Below, piece by piece: positions 44,896 through 53,371 of a stretch of 64,000 bases of DNA; within the stretch, counting starts at the first letter, position 1, and the number at the start of each line of letters is the position of its first letter. The notes beneath the pieces were generated by a model. It was not told the origin of the DNA, did no database searches, and saw nothing but the letters and a program-made list of their open reading frames with translations. Source of the DNA: Leuconostoc fallax KCTC 3537 (GTDB taxonomy: Bacteria > Bacillota > Bacilli > Lactobacillales > Lactobacillaceae). The stretch is taken from contig NZ_AEIZ01000002.1 of the NCBI RefSeq assembly GCF_000165675.1, positions 40 through 64,039 of the forward strand. The letters are read 5' to 3'. The translations under genes and the position numbers were made by a program.

Positions 44896-46297
44896 ATGTC
44901 TAGAAAAATTGATTTACCCACACAAAAAGAAATGAATAAACTGCATCATCTCCAGAGGCTATCCTTTTGGTCGAGTATCTCAATGCCACAAAGATTAACT
45001 TTAGGTTTTTTGAGTGTTATCACTGTTGGTACATTGCTACTACTCTTACCCATTAGTTATCATACTGATAATCCTCACCACTTTATGAACGCGCTGTTCA
45101 CTGCCACGAGTGCTGCTTCTGTGACAGGGTTAACCGTCGTGGACACCGCAACACATTGGACAGTTTTTGGGCAATGCGTCATTATTATGCTAGTTGAAAT
45201 TGGTGCCCTTGGTTTCATGTCCTTTTCAGTACTGCTCTTCACAGCGACAAAACGGCGCATGGATTTAAGAAGTAAATTAATGGTACAGGAAGTTTATAAC
45301 CTACAAACATTGTACGATACGCAATCTGTTTTTGGTTATGTCATTAAATTATCAGTCATTATCCAAATTGTCGGTGCTGCTTTATTAGCACCATTTATGA
45401 TTCATGATTTCGGTTGGCAACGCGGTCTTTTCTTTGCCGTTTTTCATGCTATTTCAGCCTTTGGAAACTCAGGATTTTCTATTTTACCCAATGGTACAAG
45501 CGATTATATTAACCAACCTATTGTTTTATTCATTCTTGCTTTATTAATCGTAGCCGGTTCACTTGGCTTCTTAGTTTGGCGTGACTTACTCTGGTACTAT
45601 CGCACTAGACGCTTAACATTACATTCCAAGCTTGCCTTACTCATGACCGGTAGTTTGATTTTTTGGTGGTTTTATATTATTTGAAATCACTGAATCCAAC
45701 TTGGCTTTTGCTCATGAATTATCACCAGTAAAAAGCGCCTTTGATACCTTATTCATGTCAATTTCTTATCGTACCGCTGGTTTTACCGAATTTAGTTTCG
45801 ACCAAATGGCGCCCGCTACCATCTTACTTACTATTATATTAATGTACATTGGTGGGACACCCGGCTCAACTGCCGGTGGGATCAAAACAACTACCCTAGG
45901 TGTTTTGATTCTACAAACTAATGCCGCTTTACGTGGTAAAAAGGATGTTACTTTTGCCCACCGTCGTCTCCCACATGAAAATATTGTGCGTGCATTGCTA
46001 TTAGTCTTTGTATCATTAGTTTTCTTAGCTACATTGTCTTTCTTACTACTGATAAGTGAAGGTAAATCAGAGACATATGGTTTAGAATATATTATTTTTG
46101 AAGTTGTCAGCGCTTTTGCAACAGCTGGCTTGTCACTTGGTCTCACGCCCCATTTGTCAACGTTCGGTCAGCTCATTATTATGCTAGCGATGTTCATTGG
46201 TCGAGTCGGTATTTATACTGTTATGTTCTCCATTCTGAATGTTCATGAAGAGGCTGCACAGTATCGTTATCCTGAAGAATCTGTCATTATTGGTTAA
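44896..46297 (+). pseudogene. ktrB: Potassium uptake protein KtrB/TrkH, frameshifted
   Basis: KtrB is the K+-translocating subunit. The first frame (262 codons) contains filter loops 1 and 2 (SAASVTGLTVVDTATHW and SAFGNSGFSILP) and ends after MTGSLIFWW. The second starts at about ITESNLAFAHELSPVKSAFDTL and has loop 3 SYRTAGFTEF and loop 4 FATAGLSLGLTPH. The frames join if the six-T run at 45659-45664 loses one base or gains two, giving about 466 residues. All four pore motifs are intact, so an assembly error is likely. The gating subunit ktrA follows after 23 bases. Confidence 0.9.
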
Positions 46298-46320
46298 ACT
46301 TACTATAAGGAGTAGCAGCT

Positions 46321-46983
46321 ATGAAGAAAACATATGCCATTATTGGTTTGGGACGTTTTGGTGGTGCTTTACTACAAACACTTATCGCTAACGGTCAAGA
46401 TGTCTTGGGAATTGATATCAACGAAGAAAACGTCAATGATTATCGTGATATCGCAACACAAGTCATTATTGCAGATGCGCAAGAAGAAGACGTGTTACGT
46501 AAACTAGATATTGCAAGCTTTGATCATGTTATCATTGCCATTGGTCATAATATGCAAGCGAGTATCTTAGCCACGATTAATGCTAAAGATCTTGGCGCTA
46601 AGCACGTTATTGCAAAAGCTGAAAATCGTACGCATCTACGTGTACTCACTAAAATTGGTGCTGATACTGTGGTACAGCCAGAACGTGAAATGGGAGAACG
46701 CATTGCCCGTAAGTTATTAGCACCAAATATGCTCAACTTCATTGAGTTATCTGATGACTATTCGATGGCTGAAGTCCAAATTGTTAACCCCACTTTTACT
46801 GGCCGCACAATCAGTGATCTTAATATTCGAAAGCGCTTTGGTCTTAACGTTATCGCTGTCCGTCACGAGGGTGAAATCGTTGTCGCACCAGAAGGAAAAT
46901 ATCGCGTACAACCTAACGATATCGTATCTGTTGTTGGGCCAAAAGATATGGTTGATGATTTTGATCAATTAACAAATGAATAA
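46321..46983 (+). CDS. ktrA: Potassium uptake gating protein KtrA (RCK domain)
   Basis: KtrA, 220 residues, forms the octameric nucleotide-binding ring that gates KtrB. The N-terminal Rossmann RCK_N domain has IIGLGRFGGALLQTL and DINEENVNDYRD (acidic residue binding the ribose), then VIIADAQEEDVLRKLDI. The C-terminal RCK_C domain (about 135-220) ends VQPNDIVSVVGPKDMVDDF; it can bind c-di-AMP in related proteins. SD AAGGAG precedes ATG 46321, 23 bases after ktrB, and a strong terminator follows, so ktrBA is a two-gene operon. Confidence 0.93.
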   Translation: MKKTYAIIGLGRFGGALLQTLIANGQDVLGIDINEENVNDYRDIATQVIIADAQEEDVLRKLDIASFDHVIIAIGHNMQASILATINAKDLGAKHVIAKAENRTHLRVLTKIGADTVVQPEREMGERIARKLLAPNMLNFIELSDDYSMAEVQIVNPTFTGRTISDLNIRKRFGLNVIAVRHEGEIVVAPEGKYRVQPNDIVSVVGPKDMVDDFDQLTNE

Positions 46984-47022
46984 AAAAGCTACTGCTTCGT
47001 GATATGAGCAGTAGCTTTTTTA
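46983..47022. terminator. Bidirectional terminator after ktrA
   Basis: AAAAAGCTACTGCT pairs with AGCAGTAGCTTTTTT; the facing gene ends at 47020. Confidence 0.9.
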
Positions 47023-47313
47023 TTCTTCATCAAGACCGTTAATTTTATCAAAGACATTAAACAAATTATCTACTTCAGTCAGACGATACTTTTTTGAATG
47101 ACGATCGAAAATAATTTCTGATTTAATTGGTTCCCCCACCTGTAAATCATGCAAAAAAGTCCGCAACTCTGAAATATCACGTTGCACGGTTTTTCTACCA
47201 ATGAAAAACATATCCTCAATTTCTTCAATCGATAATTCTCGGTTACTAATCATTGCAGAATATAGCCGTAAAATACGCTGCTTATCGTTGAATACTGTTT
47301 TATGTGCTGACAT
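47020..47313 (-). CDS. Small HTH DNA-binding protein (HTH_11/DeoR-like, WYL-lacking)
   Basis: The 97-residue protein contains a winged HTH of the DeoR/YafY type: KQRILRLYSAMISNRELSIEEIEDMFFIGRKTVQRDISELRTFL. It corresponds to the N-terminal domain of WYL regulators (about 300 residues) but stops after a short acidic tail. ATG 47313 (SD GGGG) is chosen over ATG 47325. Neighbours give no clue to targets. It may be a self-standing short regulator; no homology to the missing part is visible downstream. Confidence 0.7.
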   Translation of the reverse strand: MSAHKTVFNDKQRILRLYSAMISNRELSIEEIEDMFFIGRKTVQRDISELRTFLHDLQVGEPIKSEIIFDRHSKKYRLTEVDNLFNVFDKINGLDEE

Positions 47314-47394
47314 AATTTTCCCCAATCCTAAATGTTGTTTTTATTGTACCAAATAAAACGTTTGTTCGGTAAAATAAAGAGAGAGGTATTTCTG

Positions 47395-47738
47395 ATGTCT
47401 ATATTTAGCAATTGGTTCAAATCTAAAAAAATAAAAATCACACCGCAACAATGACGTTCGACGATAGTTCATGGCAAACAACAGCAAATCCGACGATTTT
47501 CTTTATCGATGACAATGCAAATACTGTAGAAAATCAAAAAGCTTTTATTTCACGTTTTGTCCAACAAGTCTATCAAGAGACCCAAAACGTGCAAACAATA
47601 GATAATAAAGTTAATCTGGTCGTCAAACGCTTCACTGCCTTACGACAATTTAATCAGCAAATGTCTATTGATAGTCGGACATTCTTGGCGCAAGAAAAGC
47701 GTCAGCTCATTCATCGTTTAGAGGAGGAAAACACATGA
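47395..47738 (+). pseudogene. Small protein of unknown function, one-base frameshift
   Basis: ATG 47395 (SD AGAGAGG) starts MSIFSNWFKSKK, which ends 20 codons later; the rest, from TATMTFDDSSWQTTANPTIF, lies in another frame. One extra A in the seven-A run at 47425-47431 joins them into 114 residues. The sequence is hydrophilic and helical, with VNLVVKRFTALRQFNQQMSIDSR near the middle; I do not recognise the family. The stop overlaps the start of the next gene by four bases (ATGA), so the two are coupled. Alternatively the gene simply begins at ATG 47451 and the short upstream frame is meaningless. Confidence 0.5.
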
Positions 47739-48253
47739 AATTAAAAGTGACGCTCGATCATAATGGTTTTATTCCAGATCAATACGCAAAATTTGCACCT
47801 GATAACTATCGATATGATGGTATGCCGACAGTCAACTTTCCCGTGATAATCACTGATATACCGAAAAATGCCCAGAGCTTATCTGTCAGCCTCATTGATT
47901 ATGATGCTGTGCCTGTTGGTGGTTTTCCTTGGATTCATTGGTTAGCCGCTAACTTACCCGTTACTAACATTCCTGAGCATTTAAAAGCGCATCAGCTCAA
48001 AAATGTTATTTATGGTACAAATTCCACTTGGCATGATGTTAAAATGAATCAGGCCCCAGAAAATCCCGAAATTAATCAAGCATACATTGGGCCCATGCCA
48101 CCAGATAAAACGCACCTTTATACACTGCGAGTTTGTGCGCTAGATACCAACTTGCCTCTGCAAAATGGTTTCTTCTTAAATGATTTACGTACCCAAAGCG
48201 CGGCACATATATTGGCAAGCGCAACACTAGAATTACCAGCGCGTAGTCATTAA
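47735..48253 (+). CDS. YbhB/YbcL family (PEBP, Raf-kinase-inhibitor-like) protein
   Basis: The 172-residue protein has the bacterial PEBP pattern: MPTVNFPVIITDIPKNAQSLSVSLIDYDAVPVGGFPWIHWLAANLP (the D-x-D-A-P type and HW motif) and YIGPMPPDKTHLYTLRVCALD (G-P-x-P-P-x-x-x-H-x-Y), which form the anion-binding pocket. The cellular role of these proteins in bacteria is unclear. It overlaps the upstream gene by four bases. A terminator follows. Confidence 0.9.
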   Translation: MKLKVTLDHNGFIPDQYAKFAPDNYRYDGMPTVNFPVIITDIPKNAQSLSVSLIDYDAVPVGGFPWIHWLAANLPVTNIPEHLKAHQLKNVIYGTNSTWHDVKMNQAPENPEINQAYIGPMPPDKTHLYTLRVCALDTNLPLQNGFFLNDLRTQSAAHILASATLELPARSH

Positions 48254-48258
48254 TACCT

Positions 48259-48299
48259 AAAAGCATTTAACATTGATTACAATGTTAAATGCTTTTTTA
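48259..48299 (+). terminator. Rho-independent terminator after the PEBP gene
   Basis: AAAAGCATTTAACATT pairs with AATGTTAAATGCTTTT and runs into T residues. Confidence 0.9.
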
Positions 48300-48330
48300 T
48301 ACGTTTTTTTATATATATTCATCTCTAAAA

Positions 48331-48355
48331 TGTATATTAATTGCAATTTTATGCA
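48331..48355 (+). promoter_or_regulatory. Candidate ArgR box upstream of argC
   Basis: TGCAATTTTATGCA (48342-48355) and the overlapping TGTATATTAATTGCA (48331-48345) resemble the ARG box pattern TGAAT-W4-ATTCA with mismatches. Position about 80 bases before argC fits arginine repression by ArgR/AhrC. Similarity is moderate. Confidence 0.4.
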
Positions 48356-48432
48356 CTAAAGATTAATATTTAGTCTATAGAAATCAGATAGCGACACAAT
48401 ATATCATGATCAAAAGAACAGGAGATAGCCTT

Positions 48433-49479
48433 ATGCAACATATTCAAAAAATAGCAATCGTTGGTGCAACAGGCTATGGTGGTCTAGAACTACTCCGTTT
48501 ATTACATCAACACCCACAATTCAATGTGACAGCCGTTTATAATACTAGCGCAGACAATCCCACAATTGACAGCGTATTCCCCCATTTAAAAGGTATGTAT
48601 AATTTAACATTATCTTCATTTGATAGCCGTTTAATTATGCAAAATAATGATGCCGTATTCTTCGCCACATCAAGTGGTGTGAGCAAGGACTTAGCGCAAC
48701 CATTTATTGAAGCAAAATTTCCAGTGATTGATTTATCCGGTGATTTTAGATTAACCGCATCAGACTATCAACACTGGTATCATAAGCAACCTGCCGATCC
48801 CACATTACTTCAGCAGGCTGAATATGGATTGGCTGATTTTCCAACTGATGATGGGATCAATGCAACCTACATTGCTAATCCCGGTTGCTATGCTACAGCT
48901 ACCCTACTCGCTCTGGCACCACTGGCACAACATGACCTATTAGACCCAGACAATATGATTATAGATGCCAAAAGTGGCCTTTCTGGTGCCGGTAAATCAC
49001 TCAGCACTGCAAGCCATTTCATTAACGTCAACGAGAATTTCAGTATGTATAAGCCAAACGAACATCAACATATTCCTGAAATCGTACAACAGCTCCACAA
49101 GTGGCAAAACAGTATCAAAACGATACAGTTTACGACCTCTTTACTACCTATTAATCGCGGTATTTTTATTAGCGCATATGTTAAGTTAACCCAAGATATA
49201 ACGCCAGAAGCCATTCACAAACTTTATACCACAACATACGCCAATAAATCCTTCATTCGTGTTCAAGCATTGAATGAATTACCCAATATCAAATCAGTCG
49301 TTGGCACTAACTTCACTGATATCGGTTTAAGTTACAACCCCCAAACACGATACCTTACCATTGTAAGTGTTATTGACAACATGATTAAAGGCGCTGCTGG
49401 ACAAGCCATTCAGAATTTAAATCTGTTAGCTGGGTTGCCAGACACAACTGGTCTATCCTTAATTGCAGCCTATGCCTAA
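48433..49479 (+). CDS. argC: N-acetyl-gamma-glutamyl-phosphate reductase
   Basis: ArgC reduces N-acetylglutamyl phosphate to the semialdehyde in arginine synthesis. The 348-residue protein has an NADPH-binding GATGYGGLELLRLL near its start and the catalytic Cys in ANPGCYATATLLALAPL; HQHIPEI is the conserved C-domain motif. The frame is open from 48406, but ATG 48433 with AGGAG before it is the better start. It is the first gene of argCJBD. Confidence 0.95.
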   Translation: MQHIQKIAIVGATGYGGLELLRLLHQHPQFNVTAVYNTSADNPTIDSVFPHLKGMYNLTLSSFDSRLIMQNNDAVFFATSSGVSKDLAQPFIEAKFPVIDLSGDFRLTASDYQHWYHKQPADPTLLQQAEYGLADFPTDDGINATYIANPGCYATATLLALAPLAQHDLLDPDNMIIDAKSGLSGAGKSLSTASHFINVNENFSMYKPNEHQHIPEIVQQLHKWQNSIKTIQFTTSLLPINRGIFISAYVKLTQDITPEAIHKLYTTTYANKSFIRVQALNELPNIKSVVGTNFTDIGLSYNPQTRYLTIVSVIDNMIKGAAGQAIQNLNLLAGLPDTTGLSLIAAYA

Positions 49480-49495
49480 TCTTAAAGGACATAAT

Positions 49496-50707
49496 ATGAT
49501 GACAGACCTAAATATTAATATTATAGAAGACGGGCACATTGCCACACCACTTGGTTTTCACGCAGATGGCCAACATGTTGGCTTAAAACATAAGTCAAAA
49601 GATCTTGGTTGGATTATTTCTGATGTACCGGCCAGTGTTGCCGGTGTATTTACCACCAATCAAATTCAGGCCGCACCGGTGCAATTAACCAAATATACGA
49701 TTCAATCAGGCCAATTACAGGCCATTATTGTCAATTCAGGTAATGCTAACGCCGTAACCGGACCAATTGGCTTACAACACGCAAAAGAAATGCAACAAGT
49801 CACTGCCGATGTTCTTAATCTACCAACAGATTTAGTTGCAGTAGCCTCAACTGGTATCATTGGCCAAGTATTACCAATTGAGAAAGTCACACATGGTATT
49901 CATCAATTAAAAGCTACTGGCAATGCGCCCGCATTTGCTCAAGCAATTATGACAACCGATACGTTAGAAAAACATGTCACGATTTCAGCGGAAATTTCAG
50001 GTACAACCATCACAATGAGTGGGGTTGCTAAAGGTTCCGGTATGCTTCATCCGAATATGGCTACAATGCTCGCTTTCATTACCACCGATGCCAATATCAA
50101 TAGTGATCTACTACAAAAGAGCTTATCCGATGATGTTGAGACCAGTTTTAACCAAATCACGATAGATGGTGATACTTCAACCAATGATACTGTATTAGTG
50201 ATGGCAAACGGTCAAGCAAATAATCCAGAAATATTAGCAGACACAGTAGCATATGCGCAATTTACTCAAATGCTACATTATGTGACCGAATATCTTGCGA
50301 TTCATATGGCCAAAGACGGCGAAGGCGCAACTAAACTCATTAGCGTTCATACCAATGGGGCTAAAGAAATGAATGATGCACGTATGATTGCTAAAAAAGT
50401 TGTCGGCTCCTCATTGGTAAAAGCAGCGATTTTTGGTAAGGATCCTAACTGGGGACGTATCATCGCTGCCATCGGCGCAACATCAGTCATCATCAACCCC
50501 CAAAATATTGATATCAAAATCAATAACATTGCTGTTCTCTTAGCTAGCCAACCTGTAAGCTATGATGAACAGATGTTAGCACAAGAATTGGAACAAGATG
50601 AAATCACAATTGATATTGATTTGCATAGCGGCAATGCAATCGGAAAAGCTTGGGGTTGTGATTTAACTTACGAATACGTCAAAATCAACGCTTTATACAC
50701 AACTTGA
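49496..50707 (+). CDS. argJ: Bifunctional ornithine acetyltransferase/N-acetylglutamate synthase
   Basis: ArgJ recycles the acetyl group from N-acetylornithine to glutamate. The 403-residue precursor cleaves itself before the catalytic Thr in KGSGMLHPNMATMLAFI. VNSGNANA and DPNWGRIIAAIG are further family motifs. Two tandem ATGs at 49496 and 49499 follow AAAGGAC; the open frame extends to 49463 inside argC, but that start lacks an SD. The presence of argJ means the cyclic pathway. It starts 16 bases after argC. Confidence 0.95.
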   Translation: MMTDLNINIIEDGHIATPLGFHADGQHVGLKHKSKDLGWIISDVPASVAGVFTTNQIQAAPVQLTKYTIQSGQLQAIIVNSGNANAVTGPIGLQHAKEMQQVTADVLNLPTDLVAVASTGIIGQVLPIEKVTHGIHQLKATGNAPAFAQAIMTTDTLEKHVTISAEISGTTITMSGVAKGSGMLHPNMATMLAFITTDANINSDLLQKSLSDDVETSFNQITIDGDTSTNDTVLVMANGQANNPEILADTVAYAQFTQMLHYVTEYLAIHMAKDGEGATKLISVHTNGAKEMNDARMIAKKVVGSSLVKAAIFGKDPNWGRIIAAIGATSVIINPQNIDIKINNIAVLLASQPVSYDEQMLAQELEQDEITIDIDLHSGNAIGKAWGCDLTYEYVKINALYTT

Positions 50708-50744
50708 ATTATCACACCCATCATCAGACATAGGAGGTCATCAT

Positions 50745-51479
50745 ATGCATACAATCGTCATTAAAATCGGTGGCAATGCTGCCACACAACTTACACCCAC
50801 GTTTTTTGAAACCATTAAGCAGTGGCAACAGCAGGGCAAATATGTTGTCATCGTTCATGGCGGTGGTACGATGATTTCTAATTTGATGGCGCAGTTCAAC
50901 GAACCCGTTATTAAAAAAGATGGTATTCGTGTGACAAATAGTACGAGTATCGAATTAACAAAAATGGCACTAATTGGTCAAGTTCAACCACAAATTTTAG
51001 ATCAATTACGCCAAAATAATCTCAATGCTATTGGTTTAAATGCAGGTAGCGCGCAACTCTTAACCGGGTCATTTTTAAATCAAGCCTGTTACGGCTTAGT
51101 CGGTAAAATTGATCAAGTGAACGTCAAGATCATTAAAACAGAGCTTCACAATGGTTATATACCCGTTATTTCACCACTCGCTATTACTAATGATGGGCAA
51201 TGGTTAAATGTCAATGCTGATCAAGCCGCAACGGCTATTGCTAAACATCTCCGCGCTGATCATCTATATCTTCTGACAGATGTATCTGGCATCAAAGTAG
51301 CAGGCAATATCTTGCACCATATTACACCCACTTTAGCACAAGAATTAGAGATGCAATCCATTATCACTGGTGGCATGATTCCAAAAGTTAATAATGCTTT
51401 AACTGCTGTTGCACAAGGTGTGACAACCGTTCATATTACTGATCATGTCAATACACATGGCACACTTGTTACCGCATAA
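50745..51479 (+). CDS. argB: Acetylglutamate kinase
   Basis: ArgB phosphorylates N-acetylglutamate. The 244-residue protein has KIGGNAA at the start (catalytic Lys), VIVHGGGTMISNLM, the substrate-binding GLNAGSAQLL, and the ATP-binding ITGGMIPKVNNAL (second catalytic Lys). SD AGGAGGTCATCAT is perfect. It lacks the extra N-terminal helix of arginine-inhibited hexameric enzymes, so feedback inhibition is less likely. It lies between argJ and argD. Confidence 0.94.
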   Translation: MHTIVIKIGGNAATQLTPTFFETIKQWQQQGKYVVIVHGGGTMISNLMAQFNEPVIKKDGIRVTNSTSIELTKMALIGQVQPQILDQLRQNNLNAIGLNAGSAQLLTGSFLNQACYGLVGKIDQVNVKIIKTELHNGYIPVISPLAITNDGQWLNVNADQAATAIAKHLRADHLYLLTDVSGIKVAGNILHHITPTLAQELEMQSIITGGMIPKVNNALTAVAQGVTTVHITDHVNTHGTLVTA

Positions 51480-51491
51480 GGATAAAAACAT

Positions 51492-52631
51492 ATGACACTA
51501 CTTCAAAACTATCATCGTTTACCCGTTCAATTTGTTAAAGCTCAAAATACAATTTGGGAAGATGACCATCAACAGCAATATCTTGATTTATCAAGTGGTA
51601 TTGGGGTCTATAATATTGGGGCCCGCCATCCCGAAGTTGAAGCTGCCTTAATTGATCAAGCCCAGCAACTCTGGCATTTACCCAATCTATATGATAATGC
51701 ACTACAAGAAAAAGTAGCTGAACAATTAGGTGGACAAAATTATGCTGCCTACTTTGCTAATTCAGGTGCTGAAGCAAACGAAGCTGCGATTAAATTGGCC
51801 CGTATTGCCACCAAAAAGGCAACGATCATCACTTTCAAAAATTCTTTTCATGGTCGTACTTACGCTGCTATGGCAGCAACCGGTCAAGATACAATCCATC
51901 ATGGTATGCCAATGGCTGCTGGTTTTAAATATGCTACTTTTAATGACATTCAAAGTGTTGAAGCGATTATTGATGATAATGTTGCCGCAATTATGTTTGA
52001 ATTGGTACAAGGTGAAGGTGGTGTGATACCTGCGGATCAAACATTTATCAAAGATTTAGCACAATTAGCACATCAACATCATATTTTGTTAATCATTGAT
52101 GAAGTACAAACCGGTATTGGTCGTACTGGTACTAAATTTGCTTATGAACAATACGCTATTGAACCAGACATTATCACTAGTGCAAAAAGTCTAGCCAATG
52201 GTCTACCAGTTGGGGCAATGTTAGCCAAGAATAACATTGCAGATGCCTTTAGTTACGGTGTACATGGTTCAACATTTGGTGGAAATCCACTGGTAATGCG
52301 TTCAGCTATCGCAACCTTATCTGTATTGGACACTTTATTGCCTGAATTACCCGACAAAGTCAAGCAAATGTGGTCTCACCTCAAATTACTCCAGTCCCTC
52401 GATTCTGTAATAGATATTCGTGGTCTTGGTATGATCATTGGTATTGCACTTCATCCAGATGTACCAGTAGCTGAAGTTGTAGAGAAATTATTATTTGAAG
52501 AACATGTCATCACACTTAGTGCTGGTCAAAATACTTTACGTTTACTACCGCCACTAACACTGACACCTGCTGAAATGAAAACTGGTATTGAAAAAATACA
52601 CCATATTTTACAACAATATAAAAACGACTAA
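51492..52631 (+). CDS. argD: Acetylornithine aminotransferase
   Basis: ArgD makes N-acetylornithine from the semialdehyde with PLP. The 379-residue class III aminotransferase has YLDLSSGIGVYNIGARHPEV, FFANSGAEANEAAIKLAR-type motif (AYFANSGAEANEAAIKLAR), LIIDEVQTGIGRTG with the PLP Asp, and the PLP Lys in ITSAKSLANGLPVGAM. It is the last gene of the cluster; a terminator overlaps its stop, so argF and later steps are encoded elsewhere. Confidence 0.94.
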   Translation: MTLLQNYHRLPVQFVKAQNTIWEDDHQQQYLDLSSGIGVYNIGARHPEVEAALIDQAQQLWHLPNLYDNALQEKVAEQLGGQNYAAYFANSGAEANEAAIKLARIATKKATIITFKNSFHGRTYAAMAATGQDTIHHGMPMAAGFKYATFNDIQSVEAIIDDNVAAIMFELVQGEGGVIPADQTFIKDLAQLAHQHHILLIIDEVQTGIGRTGTKFAYEQYAIEPDIITSAKSLANGLPVGAMLAKNNIADAFSYGVHGSTFGGNPLVMRSAIATLSVLDTLLPELPDKVKQMWSHLKLLQSLDSVIDIRGLGMIIGIALHPDVPVAEVVEKLLFEEHVITLSAGQNTLRLLPPLTLTPAEMKTGIEKIHHILQQYKND

Positions 52632-52654
52632 CCGTTTATCGTTAGTCGTTTTTA
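52622..52654. terminator. Bidirectional terminator between argD and ubiE
   Basis: AACGACTAAC pairs with GTTAGTCGTT, flanked by A and T runs. Confidence 0.85.
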
Positions 52655-53371
52655 TTTCGTGCCATAATGTACAGCAATGGCGCCTAAGTTAAAACGTGAA
52701 ATTCTAACTTTTTGGAAGCCAATCGTTAACATCAGCTTTCCTAATGACATATAGTCCATAAAATGTTCGGTTGTTTCATCTAAATATTTATATTCATTAT
52801 ACTTACCACGCGCAAACACTTTACCAAAAGTCGGCATTACTTTACCAACATATAATTGCCAAAACGGCTTAATCAGTGGATTATCTGGCTGGGAGGTCTC
52901 TAAGATAACTAACTGACCACCTGGTTTCAATACACGAAACATTTCCTCAAGGCCTAGCATTGGATCAGGTAAATTACGCAATCCAAAACCAATAGTCACA
53001 ATATCAAATGTATTATCTGGAAAAGCCATCGCCATCGCATCCCCCTGCACTAAGGTGATACACTCAGCATAAGCGGTCAAATTCACTTTCTTTTGACCTA
53101 CTGCTAACATTTCCGAACTGAAATCTAAGCCGACCACTTGAGATGCAGCGTCACTTTCTTTGGCTAAGGCAATCGCCCAATCTGCCGTACCTGTTGCAAC
53201 ATCTAAAATATTGGCACCTGCTGGTATCGTCATTTGTTGCATTAATTTTTTGCGCCATTTTTGATGTGCACCGAGGCTAATAATGTTATTCATACGGTCA
53301 TATTCAGGGGCAATCTTGTCAAACAACGCCTGCACATTTGTATTCTTTGGCGATTTCGGTTGTTGTGTCAT
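52652..53371 (-). CDS. menG: Demethylmenaquinone methyltransferase (UbiE/MenG family)
   Basis: This SAM-dependent methyltransferase performs the last step of menaquinone synthesis. The 239-residue protein has FDKIAPEYDRMNNIISLGAHQKWR at the start, motif I ILDVATGTADWAIAL, QGDAMAMAFPDNTFDIVTIGFGLRN, and the late RVLKPGGQLVILETSQP; DRMN and GFGLRN are diagnostic for UbiE/MenG. The start overlaps the stop of menE by one base. The pair suggests at least part of a menaquinone pathway; other men genes are not in the window. Confidence 0.93.
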   Translation of the reverse strand: MTQQPKSPKNTNVQALFDKIAPEYDRMNNIISLGAHQKWRKKLMQQMTIPAGANILDVATGTADWAIALAKESDAASQVVGLDFSSEMLAVGQKKVNLTAYAECITLVQGDAMAMAFPDNTFDIVTIGFGLRNLPDPMLGLEEMFRVLKPGGQLVILETSQPDNPLIKPFWQLYVGKVMPTFGKVFARGKYNEYKYLDETTEHFMDYMSLGKLMLTIGFQKVRISRFNLGAIAVHYGTK

